From assembly GCF_001306915.1 (NCBI RefSeq), contig NZ_LJTC01000003.1, positions 62,001 to 126,000 on the forward strand: DNA of 64,000 nucleotides, given 5' to 3'. A program made the translations under genes and the position numbers. Each line of letters opens with the position of its first letter. The stretch's first letter is position 1. The notes beneath the pieces were generated by a model that ran no database searches, was not told the DNA's origin, and saw only the letters and a program-made list of their open reading frames with translations. Origin of the DNA: Pseudoalteromonas lipolytica (lineage in GTDB: Bacteria > Pseudomonadota > Gammaproteobacteria > Enterobacterales > Alteromonadaceae). This document shows, piece by piece, positions 39,069 to 47,942 of the stretch.

Positions 39069-41477
39069 TTAAAGTGTGTAGCTAAAGGTTAATTTAGCAT
39101 TACGCTCTTCTCCTGGCATGCCGCCTAAGAACATTGCTTTTGAGTAATAGGTTTTGTTAAACAAGTTATTTAGGTTTAACTGTAGTTTCCAATCATCTGT
39201 TTGGTATTGAATGGCGGCGTCGTAAACCGTGTAGCTAGGTACGTAGCCATCAGGTATACCAAACGAGGTTGAGTTTGTGCTGCGGTCATCAACATATTGT
39301 ACGCCTGCGCTAATTGTCAGTGGCTCGGCTAAATCAAACCATTTAGCGTCATAGCTTAACCAGCTGCTTGCTGTTACATAAGGCACACCTTTTTGGCGAG
39401 TATCGAAAGATGATGAGTTAGGGTTTTTCTTATCGCGAGCGTCTTGATACACCGCGTTTACGTTAAGTTTCCACTGCTCGTTTAAATCGGCATTTAAATC
39501 AAGCTCAACACCTTTGGTTTGCTCTTCACCATCGTAAAAGCTTTTTGGTACTGAGGCATCAGATACACCGGCTTCGTACTCTGGGTTGGCATACTCAAGG
39601 TTGGTACGGGCACTATCAAATACCACAAGTGATGCCAGTAGTTGATCGTCAAAGGCTTTTACACGCATACCAATGTCGTTACTGACTGACTCGGCGTCAT
39701 CGCGGTCTGCTTCGTTACCCGATACACTACCAAGTACGCTGTAGGCTGTGCGGCCTTTAGAGTGGTTTACAAAGAACGAAATATCATCGCTAAGTTTATA
39801 AGTTGCACCTAGGTTATAGGTCATACCGCTGTCTGATGTATCTGCTTCTGGCGTTGGCTCGGCGGCACTAGCGCGGTAGCGCGCATCAACACCAAAGTGT
39901 TCGTAGCTTTGTTTAATACGGTTAAACGCAACACCTACACGGGTTGTGAAAGTGTCGTGAATATAGGCAACATGTTGAATACCCACACCCCAAGCTTGAA
40001 CCTTTTTGTTGTAATCGCTGGTTTTTAGCGGGTCGTAGTCGTAAAAGCTGCCTTCGCCCCAGTTCGGGTTACGAATATCAAAAATGTAAGGTAATTGACC
40101 TTGGTAAATAACCTCTCCATCTTTGTTTTTAATGACCTTGTCGGCATCGTAAATTGAGTATTGTTTAAAACGAATATCGCGGTCTTCGTAGTTGGCGTTT
40201 ACAAGTAGTTCGTTATCGATTCCGGCAAAGCTAAAGTCATAACGCAAGTCTGCAAAGTATTGCCATGATTTTTCGTCAGCTTCTACTTGGCGGTACTCTT
40301 GGCGACGCGCTGCAAATGGGTAAAGTACGTCATCAACCACTAAAGGAGCGCGCGGGTCGGCATTGATCACGCCATTACGGTTCCAATAAACATAGTTATA
40401 AGCACCCGTTTGGCGGGCAAAGCTCGATTCGTAATTACGATATTGTAATTGCTGATTTAAAAATAAATTATCAGTAATAAAGTAGTTATGAGTTAACTTA
40501 AAGCGCAGCTCTTCGCCTTCGTTATCATTTGCCATCGGCGAGATAATACCGTTATGACCAAAGGTGTAAGGAGTTAAGCCATCATTTGCTGCCAGTGAGC
40601 CAGCTAATTGTTGGCGTTGCTGTTCGGTTAGTTGCAGGCCTTGTGCAGTTGCGTCGTTAATTAAATCGGCGGCGGTTACTTCACCTGCGGTTTTGCCATT
40701 CACTGAGTCGCTGTTAAAAATACGAATAGGGTGGCCAATTGAGTCAACGGCAATGGCATCTTTAATATAAGCGGCAGAAATCATGATGTCTTGTTTGTCG
40801 CTTAATACGTATTTTAACGCGCCATAAATTTCATCACGGTCGTCTTTTAAGTCGCGGTAGCCATCGCTGCGAGCGGTTTTTGCGTTAACGCGATAAGCAA
40901 GGTTGTCGGTTAATGCTGCTGTGCTATCAAAGCCTAATGAGTAGCTATCCCATTGACCAAGCTCAGCATTTACCGTGTGTTTTTCAGTAAATTGCGGTTT
41001 CTTCTCGATTAGGTTGATAACACCACCTGCGCTACCCATACCATATAAACCTGTTGCAGGGCCTTTAAGTACTTCTACAGATTCAACATTGGTCATTGAG
41101 CGTGTAGGGTTAAAGGTGTTACCTAGGCCTGCACCGCCATACATGCCATCGTAAGTATAGTTAGCGCCTAAACCGCGGATCACTAAGTTATCACCAATAC
41201 CGTAGTTGTTACCGGCTTGGGTTACACCACTGATGTTACGCACTAAGTCTTGTAAGTTAGTTGCGCCTTGCGAGTTGATAAGCTCTTGATCAACAACTAC
41301 AACAGGTGCAGGTGTTTCCATTAGGGTCATATTTGACTTTGTGGCAAGGCCAGATTCAAGTACCACACGGTTTTGTTTGTCGTAAACGGTAATACGTTCA
41401 ACTGAGTCTAAATCGCTGGCGTTTGCATTGAATGCGCTTAAGCAGGCTAGGGCTAAAATTGAATATTTATATGTCAT
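39069..41477 (-). CDS. TonB-dependent siderophore receptor
   Basis: An outer-membrane receptor of about 802 residues importing a ferric siderophore. I place the start at ATG 41477, where a normal signal peptide (MTYKYSILALACLSAFNANA) begins; an in-frame ATG at 41531 adds 18 residues before it and overlaps a likely operator. The plug has VVVVDQELINSQGATNLQDL, GDNLVIRGLG and VEVLKGPATGLYGMGSAGG, typical of the siderophore-receptor group. The barrel ends in an aromatic-hydrophobic strand (LTFSYTL). A Fur-like dyad lies 31-55 bases upstream. Confidence 0.9.
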   Translation of the reverse strand: MTYKYSILALACLSAFNANASDLDSVERITVYDKQNRVVLESGLATKSNMTLMETPAPVVVVDQELINSQGATNLQDLVRNISGVTQAGNNYGIGDNLVIRGLGANYTYDGMYGGAGLGNTFNPTRSMTNVESVEVLKGPATGLYGMGSAGGVINLIEKKPQFTEKHTVNAELGQWDSYSLGFDSTAALTDNLAYRVNAKTARSDGYRDLKDDRDEIYGALKYVLSDKQDIMISAAYIKDAIAVDSIGHPIRIFNSDSVNGKTAGEVTAADLINDATAQGLQLTEQQRQQLAGSLAANDGLTPYTFGHNGIISPMANDNEGEELRFKLTHNYFITDNLFLNQQLQYRNYESSFARQTGAYNYVYWNRNGVINADPRAPLVVDDVLYPFAARRQEYRQVEADEKSWQYFADLRYDFSFAGIDNELLVNANYEDRDIRFKQYSIYDADKVIKNKDGEVIYQGQLPYIFDIRNPNWGEGSFYDYDPLKTSDYNKKVQAWGVGIQHVAYIHDTFTTRVGVAFNRIKQSYEHFGVDARYRASAAEPTPEADTSDSGMTYNLGATYKLSDDISFFVNHSKGRTAYSVLGSVSGNEADRDDAESVSNDIGMRVKAFDDQLLASLVVFDSARTNLEYANPEYEAGVSDASVPKSFYDGEEQTKGVELDLNADLNEQWKLNVNAVYQDARDKKNPNSSSFDTRQKGVPYVTASSWLSYDAKWFDLAEPLTISAGVQYVDDRSTNSTSFGIPDGYVPSYTVYDAAIQYQTDDWKLQLNLNNLFNKTYYSKAMFLGGMPGEERNAKLTFSYTL

Positions 41478-41507
41478 GATTATAGGTAATTGTCGAAATT
41501 TTTCGGC

Positions 41508-41532
41508 AATGATAATGCGAGACATTTTCATT
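41508..41532. promoter_or_regulatory. Fur-box-like inverted repeat upstream of the siderophore receptor
   Basis: The arms AATGATAATG (41508-41517) and CATTTTCATT (41523-41532) pair in 9 of 10 positions around a 5-base spacer. AATGATAAT matches the Fur half-site. It lies just upstream of the preferred receptor start, on the right side for a repressor site. The spacing is not the textbook 19-bp Fur box, so confidence is moderate. Confidence 0.5.
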
Positions 41533-41674
41533 TCAAGTTTTATTTAACCATTATGAGTATTTTTTTAACCTAGATACATTTTTTTAACGGGTGTGTTTTT
41601 TGTTGGTAAATTTGTTTTCAAAATGGTTACATGAGGTGTGGTTGGCTTTGCAAGTGCAAAGCCAACATTGTGGC

Positions 41675-42943
41675 TTATTTAAAAACTTTACCGTCTTTCA
41701 TTACAAATTGTACATCTTCAAGTACTGCAATGTTTTCAAGCGGGTTGCCTTTAACGGCGATAATATCGGCTAAGAAACCGTTTTTGATTTGCCCAAGTTG
41801 ATTATCAGCTTTAAGTAGTTTGGCACTATTGATGGTGGCAGACTGCAAGGCTTGCAGCGGTGTCATACCAAATTCAATCATACGCGAAAACTGCTTTGCG
41901 TTATCGCCATGAGGGTAAATCGCTGCATCGGTACCAAATACCATGTTTACGCCTGCTTTTACTGCGCGGCTAAAGCTATCGCGTTGCTTTTTAGATACTT
42001 GGCGCTCTTTGTTGAGGTTTTCTTCTGCAACCCCATTTTGTTCACCAAAGGCAAGGGTGTACTCAGTGTTGTAAATATCCATTGAGAACCAAGTGCCGTG
42101 TTTTTTAGCCAGTTTAATGGCTTCGTTATCGACAAAACTAACATGCTCAACACTGTCTACACCGGCAACAATGGCCGCTTTAATACCACTGGTACCGTGC
42201 GCATGGGCTGCAACGGTTAGGCCACGTAAATGAGCTTCGTCAACAATGGCATTCATTTCGTCTTGGCTATATTGTTGAATACCGACTTTTGTGCCTTTTG
42301 AAAATACCCCGCCTGTAGCGCAAAACTTAATGGCATTAGCACCGTACTTAATGTTTTCCCGTACTTTAGCGCGCACTGCCCATGGTCCATCAGCAACACC
42401 TTCGGCGGTGTATTTCATTTCTGGTGGTAAACGGTTGTTATCACAGTGACCGCCAGTAACACCTAAAGACGGGCCAGCCGCCCAAATACGCGGGCCAACA
42501 ATATCGCCTGCATTAATGCCATCGCGTACTGCAATCACGCTGTAGCCTTCTGCGCCTAAGTTACGCAGCGTTGTAAAACCTGCATACAGTGTTTTTTCGG
42601 CAAAGTGTGCCGCTTTAATTGCTTTACGCGGAATCGATTGACCAATTCGCTCACTGCGCGGTACGGTAGGATCGCTCGTTAAATGCACATGCATATCCAT
42701 TAAACCCGGCAGCAAAGTCAGTTCTGGTAATTGAATGTGCTTATCGCCGTCTTTTAAGTTTGGCTGTTTATTGCTTTGCACAGCTGTAATTTGACCATTA
42801 TCTATACTAATGAGTGGTGATTTAATCAGTTTACCTGAATTTACATCTACCATGGCTTTTGCCGATAAGTAGGTTGTTGCGTAGGTATTTAAAGGGGTTA
42901 GGCAAGCTAGGCCTAGGCTAATAGCAAGAGCTGTCTTTTTCAT
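41675..42943 (-). CDS. Secreted metal-dependent amidohydrolase (prolidase/imidazolonepropionase-like)
   Basis: A 422-residue enzyme of the amidohydrolase superfamily. A signal peptide ends near TYA. The metal-binding HVH is at H85 and H87 (MDMHVHLTSD). AIKFCATGG provides the lysine region, and AHAHGTSGIKAA and VEHVSF the next two histidines. GTDAAIYPHG holds the final aspartate. Family members act on Xaa-Pro or Xaa-Arg/Lys dipeptides, which would fit this protease-rich genome; the substrate is inferred. Confidence 0.85.
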   Translation of the reverse strand: MKKTALAISLGLACLTPLNTYATTYLSAKAMVDVNSGKLIKSPLISIDNGQITAVQSNKQPNLKDGDKHIQLPELTLLPGLMDMHVHLTSDPTVPRSERIGQSIPRKAIKAAHFAEKTLYAGFTTLRNLGAEGYSVIAVRDGINAGDIVGPRIWAAGPSLGVTGGHCDNNRLPPEMKYTAEGVADGPWAVRAKVRENIKYGANAIKFCATGGVFSKGTKVGIQQYSQDEMNAIVDEAHLRGLTVAAHAHGTSGIKAAIVAGVDSVEHVSFVDNEAIKLAKKHGTWFSMDIYNTEYTLAFGEQNGVAEENLNKERQVSKKQRDSFSRAVKAGVNMVFGTDAAIYPHGDNAKQFSRMIEFGMTPLQALQSATINSAKLLKADNQLGQIKNGFLADIIAVKGNPLENIAVLEDVQFVMKDGKVFK

Positions 42944-43090
42944 TTTTATTCAAAATTGGTAAGTCGAGCCGCCACTCTAGCAATCAGCTTACAAAGTGTA
43001 AATAAACTGCGATAAGTTGCAGCGATACTTGCTAAATAGGGAACTAAACCCTCATAATTTACGCGTACTTAATATAAGGGCAGGGAAAGA

Positions 43091-44914
43091 ATGAAAAACG
43101 TAAAACTAGCACTACTTAGTTCGGCAGTGATGTTTGCATTACTTGGTTGTAATGAATCAACGCCAAGCAACGAAAAAACAACGCAGGCAGTAAGCAAACA
43201 AGCACCAAGCGCAACGTCAGCCACAGAGCAACTTGATACATTACTAGCAGATTACTTTGAAGCAGGCTTAAAGTTTAGCCCTGTTAGCGGCACTTACATT
43301 GGCCGTAGTGAATTTAACGATCAATTTATTGCACCCATTAGTAAAGCCAACCGCGACGAGCGGCTTAATTTTGTTAAAGAATACCAAACTAAATTAGCAA
43401 ATATCGACAAAGCGCAATTAAAGGGTCAGTCATTATTGAGCTACGAAATTCTAGCTCGCGATTTAGACCTTGCGATTGAAGGTGCTCAATTTCCAAGTTA
43501 CTTAATGCCAATTAATCAAATGGGCGGGGCGCACAATACCTTTGCTGCGTTAGGCTCTGGGCAAAGTGCACAGCCTTTTAACACGGTTGAAGATTATCAA
43601 GCATTTGAAAAACGTGCTGACGGTTTTATCGCGTGGTTAGACAGTGTTGAGCAATCAATGCGCCAAGGCATGAAAGACAAAGTGGTTCTTCCTAAACCGC
43701 TTGCTGAAAAACTATTACCGCAATTTCAAACTCATATTGTAGAAAAACCAGAAGAGTCATTATTCTGGGGGCCAATTGCTCAGTTACCTGAATCTTTCAG
43801 CGACGAGCAAAAAGCACAGCTAACAAGCGCGTACACGGCGATGATCAGCGAACGTTTAGTGCCTGCGTATCAAAAAATGGCTGACTTTTTAGCGAATGAA
43901 TACATTCCAAATGCCCGTGAAAGCATTGGTTACAGCGACCTACCAAATGGTAAAGCATGGTATGAGTATCAAATTAAACAGCATACAACGCTTAGCCTAA
44001 ACGCCGATGAAATTCATGACATTGGTTTAAACGAAGTATCGCGCATTTTATCTGAGATGAAAAAAGTCAAAGAGGCTGTTGGTTTTGAAGGCGATTTAAA
44101 AGCGTTTTTTGAACACCTAAGAACTTCAGATGAGTTTTACTACGATACGCCAGAAGAGCTAATTGCCGCGTACGAAGCAGTAAAAGAAAAGATTGATGCT
44201 AAGCTGCCGCAAATGTTCGATATTGCGCCAAAAGCGCCATACGTTGTAAAAGCAGTTGAAGATTTCCGCGCTGAATCTGCTGCAGGTGCATCTTATCAGT
44301 CGCCAGCACCAGATGGCTCACGCCCAGGTATTTTCTATATCAATACCTTTAATCTAAAAGCACAGCCTAAGTTTTTACTTGAAACCTTGTCTATTCACGA
44401 AGCGGCACCGGGTCACCATTTTCAAATTGCCTTGCAACAAGAAATTGAAGGATTACCACTATTCCGTAAATTCGGTGGCTACACGGTATTTGCAGAAGGT
44501 TGGGCATTGTATGCAGAAAGCTTAGGAAAAGAGCTTGGCTTATTTACCGACCCTTACATGTGGTACGGCCGTTTATCAGATGAGCAATTACGTGCAATGC
44601 GCTTAGTGCTTGATACTGGTTTCCACGCAAAAGGCTGGACACGTCAACAAGGTATTGATTACATGTTGGCTAACTCATCAATGGCCGAAAGTGACATTAT
44701 CGCCGAAGTTGAGCGTTATATCGCATGGCCGGGCCAAGCGCTGTCGTACAAGTTAGGTCAGTTCAAAATTCAAGAACTACGTGACTACGCGAGCAAAGAG
44801 TTAGGCGATAAGTTCGATATTAAAGCTTTCCATACGCAAGTGCTAATTGATGGCGCATTACCGATGCCGATTCTTGAAGAGAAAATTAAGCGTTGGGTTA
44901 ACGAGCAAAAATAG
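43091..44914 (+). CDS. DUF885 family lipoprotein peptidase
   Basis: A 607-residue exported lipoprotein of the DUF885 group, putative metal-dependent carboxypeptidases. The lipobox is LLGC, with the cysteine near residue 20. The metal motif is HEAAPGHH (H436, E437 and H442), with the family's FAEGWALYAE and later YIAWPGQALSYKLG. It starts divergently from the amidohydrolase, and both may digest peptides outside the cytoplasm. Confidence 0.88.
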   Translation: MKNVKLALLSSAVMFALLGCNESTPSNEKTTQAVSKQAPSATSATEQLDTLLADYFEAGLKFSPVSGTYIGRSEFNDQFIAPISKANRDERLNFVKEYQTKLANIDKAQLKGQSLLSYEILARDLDLAIEGAQFPSYLMPINQMGGAHNTFAALGSGQSAQPFNTVEDYQAFEKRADGFIAWLDSVEQSMRQGMKDKVVLPKPLAEKLLPQFQTHIVEKPEESLFWGPIAQLPESFSDEQKAQLTSAYTAMISERLVPAYQKMADFLANEYIPNARESIGYSDLPNGKAWYEYQIKQHTTLSLNADEIHDIGLNEVSRILSEMKKVKEAVGFEGDLKAFFEHLRTSDEFYYDTPEELIAAYEAVKEKIDAKLPQMFDIAPKAPYVVKAVEDFRAESAAGASYQSPAPDGSRPGIFYINTFNLKAQPKFLLETLSIHEAAPGHHFQIALQQEIEGLPLFRKFGGYTVFAEGWALYAESLGKELGLFTDPYMWYGRLSDEQLRAMRLVLDTGFHAKGWTRQQGIDYMLANSSMAESDIIAEVERYIAWPGQALSYKLGQFKIQELRDYASKELGDKFDIKAFHTQVLIDGALPMPILEEKIKRWVNEQK

Positions 44915-44978
44915 CACCTTTGCGCGCATGCTGGCTTTACGCTAGAATGCGCGCTGTTTAGGGGCTTTGAGTAATACC

Positions 44979-45476
44979 ATGTTAGAAGATCAATTTTGGC
45001 TTAAGCGCTCGCTTGAGCAAATGTCACAACCCGAATGGGAAGCCATTTGTGACGGCTGTGGTAAATGTTGTTTAAACACGTTTATCGACAGCGAAGACGA
45101 AGATGAATTTACCGCAACGGATCAACTTCGCGAGGGTGAAGAACTCATTTTCACTAATATCGTTTGCCAATACCTAGACAACGACACCTGTGGGTGTAGC
45201 GAATATGCGAACCGCCAAACTTTGGTGCCTTCATGTGTAAAGCTCACTAAAGAAAACCTTAAAGATATCTTTTTTATGCCGCAAAGCTGTAGCTACCGTC
45301 GCCTTTACGAAGGCCGTGGCCTTGCGTCTTGGCACCCGCTACTGAACGGTGGCAGTAAAGATATGATGCATGAGCTGGGTATTTCTGTGCGTGACAAAAC
45401 AGTAAAAGACTGTGATGTAGACCTAGATGATTTTGACCTTTACGTGGCCGAGTGGCCAACCAGAGACATTGATTAA
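44979..45476 (+). CDS. ycgN: YcgN/UPF0260 cysteine-cluster protein
   Basis: A conserved gammaproteobacterial protein of unknown function and about 165 residues. The cysteine cluster CDGCGKCC near the N-terminus, followed by CQYLDNDTCGCSEY, PSCVKL and PQSCSYRRLYEGRGLASWHPL, is typical and probably binds a metal or an Fe-S cluster. The ATG at 44979 is chosen; a TTG at 44967 is in frame, but its AGGGG site is too close. Its stop overlaps the following methyltransferase start by one base (TAATG). Confidence 0.9.
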   Translation: MLEDQFWLKRSLEQMSQPEWEAICDGCGKCCLNTFIDSEDEDEFTATDQLREGEELIFTNIVCQYLDNDTCGCSEYANRQTLVPSCVKLTKENLKDIFFMPQSCSYRRLYEGRGLASWHPLLNGGSKDMMHELGISVRDKTVKDCDVDLDDFDLYVAEWPTRDID

Positions 45477-46000
45477 TGAGCGCCCTTAAAGCAAGCATTG
45501 GCCTGTTAAACCCAAAAAGTCCAACCAATGTGGGTGGCGTACTACGTGCCGCGGGTTGTTACAATGCCAAGCAGGTGTTTTTTACTGGTAGCCGCTATTT
45601 ACGCGCTAATAAGTACCATACTGATACTAAAAATGTGCTTGAGCATATTCCGCTAACGCAAGTTGAAAGCCTAGAGCAAGCAAAGCCTGAAGGTGCCACA
45701 ACTGTGGTGATTGAGCTTGTTGAAGGTGCAACGCCGCTGCCTGAATTTAAGCACCCTGAAAACGCATTTTATGTATTTGGCCCTGAAGATGGCTCGGTGA
45801 GTAAAGACGTGCTGAAATGGTGTGATGAAGTAGTGTATGTGCCAACCATAGGCTGTATGAACCTAGCCGCAACCTGCAATGTTGTGCTGTACGACCGACT
45901 TGCCAAACTCGGTGGTATTGAAAGTTCAAACGACACCATTTGTAATAGTCGAGACACTAACAACTCACTTAAATGGCAACAAAAAAAGAGCGCTAAATAG
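45476..46000 (+). CDS. SPOUT-family RNA 2'-O-methyltransferase (TrmH/SpoU type)
   Basis: A 174-residue knotted SPOUT methyltransferase that uses SAM to methylate ribose in RNA. Motif 1 is NVGGVLRAAGCYN. Motif 2 is VFGPEDGSVSK and motif 3 is IGCMNLAATCNVVLYDRL, which together form the SAM-binding trefoil knot. It is short, close to the TrmL/YibK size, with no extra domain, so the target RNA cannot be assigned. It is coupled to ycgN. Confidence 0.9.
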   Translation: MSALKASIGLLNPKSPTNVGGVLRAAGCYNAKQVFFTGSRYLRANKYHTDTKNVLEHIPLTQVESLEQAKPEGATTVVIELVEGATPLPEFKHPENAFYVFGPEDGSVSKDVLKWCDEVVYVPTIGCMNLAATCNVVLYDRLAKLGGIESSNDTICNSRDTNNSLKWQQKKSAK

Positions 46001-46010
46001 CGCTCTTTTT
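45983..46010. terminator. Bidirectional terminator overlapping the methyltransferase stop codon
   Basis: The stem AAAAAGAGCGCT/AGCGCTCTTTTT, with loop AAAT, includes the TAG stop of the methyltransferase gene and ends both convergent units. Confidence 0.9.
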
Positions 46011-46026
46011 AGATTCAAACTCAAAA

Positions 46027-47763
46027 TTACTTTTTAGTAATTTGTACGTTACTTTCAAGGCCAATGCCGTTGTCGGTAATGTCTGTGGCAAAATAAACAC
46101 CGACAGGTTGGTCGCGTAGCGAATCAAGCTCAGCCATTTCTTCATCACTTAATTGACCCGTTGCAGCAATCGTATCAAGCAAAGGTAATAAGATTTTTTG
46201 TACGTCGAATGCCATGTTCACAAAGCCATTTTTAGTGACACTTTGCGACTCTAAAGTCTCGGCAATCTGCGCTGACTTATCACCCGTGAAAATCACAATA
46301 TGATTGCCTTTAAGTGCCATTTTTATATCAAAGTTAAGTGGCACAGGCGATGGAATGTATTCATTGATCAGTACTGCATCACCATTGGCTGGTAGTTTTA
46401 TGTTAGCAAGCGGCGGTACAAAACCTTGCGCAATTGAATACAAGCCATGGGCATCAGTCGCCGATAGGGTAACGATGGCATCAAGCTTGTCTATTTGTGG
46501 GCCGTTGTAGTCATCGATAGTAAATGCAGCGTCTTGAACGCTGACACTCATACCTTGTACGCCATTAGCAAAGCCCGACATCATAGCAAGGCCAGCAGTG
46601 CTTACTTCTTGCATTTCATTTTGTAGTGCGACAATTGGGCCACAGTTAAACTCAGCCGACTTAATTGCACCGGTTAGTGTATTGGCCAGTGGCAGTACTT
46701 TTGCCACATCAATACCATAGGCAACACTCATCATTTGCCCGTCAAGCCCGGTGGTATGTTTTGGTACAAAACCACGCACAGCTTGTAGGGTATTTAGTAA
46801 GTCTTGATCTGTGCTTTGCAGTACTGCTTTTACGTCAAAGTCAGCGTAGTCGGCGGTAATACGTGTTTTTGTTGTGCCAGATACTGTTGCAGGCCATTTA
46901 GCGGCAATGGCTGCTATATCATCTTGACACTCAGGTGTTGAAATCATTGCTAACGCATTCGCTTGCTGGGCTTTATCAAGTAGCTCTTTGAGCATCTGGT
47001 GTAAGCGAGAGTCTTCTTTGCCTGTTACAGCATTGGCGATACGTTGATGATCAACAAAGCCAACCGAGTTACCATCAAGTGAGAAAGTTTTAATAAGCTC
47101 AGGTAGTTTTTTAGTCTCAGCCAGTGATTGAGCAGGTTTTTCTACGCCAAGGGCTATACGTAAGTCTTGGTCATTAGAAAGAGCAGTGGTTAGCGTGATG
47201 GTAGCCCAATTGTTGTGTGTTGATGCAATTAGGTTGAAGTTATCTAAGCCTTCAAGCTCAATGGCAAAGCGCGTGTAACTTACGCCTTCAAGGTTTTCTG
47301 TAGTATAAGCAATACCGGCTTCATCAGCAGATTGTTTAATGCTTTTGATAATGCTGCTTTGATCAGCGACCTGAAAACGCACAATCGGCATTAAACCTTG
47401 CGCGTACATCATGCCTTTGTAGTCATCACCAAAGCCCCATATCGATTTGAAGGCATCGTAAGAGCTCAATGATTGCTGGTATTTTTCCATCAGTGATGCA
47501 AGGAATAGGGCATTCTTATCATCAACTGTTTTAAGCTCAGCAATGATGGGCGTTAAATCGCTCGTGCCTTTCATTGCATCTGGCATAAGCGCAAAGTATT
47601 TACTGTACGGAAACGGTTTAAGTTGACCATAAAAAACTGCCGTATCGGCAGGAACGTATGCAAGCTCAGGTAAATCTACATCAACACTGGCTTTATTTTG
47701 TGAGTACAACAACGCACCTGCAACAATGGCAATCGCGCCCCCAGCAAGAAGCTTATTATTCAT
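46027..47763 (-). CDS. Membrane-anchored extracytoplasmic protein of unknown function
   Basis: I do not recognise a firm family for this protein of about 578 residues; it resembles DUF3352-type proteins in size and plan. The start is ATG 47763, with AAGGAATT upstream; the longer frame to 47805 adds an atypical leader. Residues 4-19 form a single N-terminal membrane anchor or signal. The mature part opens LAYVPADTAVFYGQLKPFP and has repeated alpha/beta character. The ending ITDNGIGLESNVQITKK is polar. It has its own upstream region and ends at a terminator. Confidence 0.75.
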   Translation of the reverse strand: MNNKLLAGGAIAIVAGALLYSQNKASVDVDLPELAYVPADTAVFYGQLKPFPYSKYFALMPDAMKGTSDLTPIIAELKTVDDKNALFLASLMEKYQQSLSSYDAFKSIWGFGDDYKGMMYAQGLMPIVRFQVADQSSIIKSIKQSADEAGIAYTTENLEGVSYTRFAIELEGLDNFNLIASTHNNWATITLTTALSNDQDLRIALGVEKPAQSLAETKKLPELIKTFSLDGNSVGFVDHQRIANAVTGKEDSRLHQMLKELLDKAQQANALAMISTPECQDDIAAIAAKWPATVSGTTKTRITADYADFDVKAVLQSTDQDLLNTLQAVRGFVPKHTTGLDGQMMSVAYGIDVAKVLPLANTLTGAIKSAEFNCGPIVALQNEMQEVSTAGLAMMSGFANGVQGMSVSVQDAAFTIDDYNGPQIDKLDAIVTLSATDAHGLYSIAQGFVPPLANIKLPANGDAVLINEYIPSPVPLNFDIKMALKGNHIVIFTGDKSAQIAETLESQSVTKNGFVNMAFDVQKILLPLLDTIAATGQLSDEEMAELDSLRDQPVGVYFATDITDNGIGLESNVQITKK

Positions 47764-47942
47764 AGGATGAATTCCTTTTTCTAAAATTAGGAGAAAACAT
47801 ACCATGAAAGCCGTTTTCTGACCAATGTTGCTGTATTAAACGGATTGAATTTTTGTAACAAGTTATTCACCGCAAAGCACAGTTTTAACTTTTAACCTAT
47901 GTCATATTTTAATAATACAAATAACAACATGGAGTAGATGTT

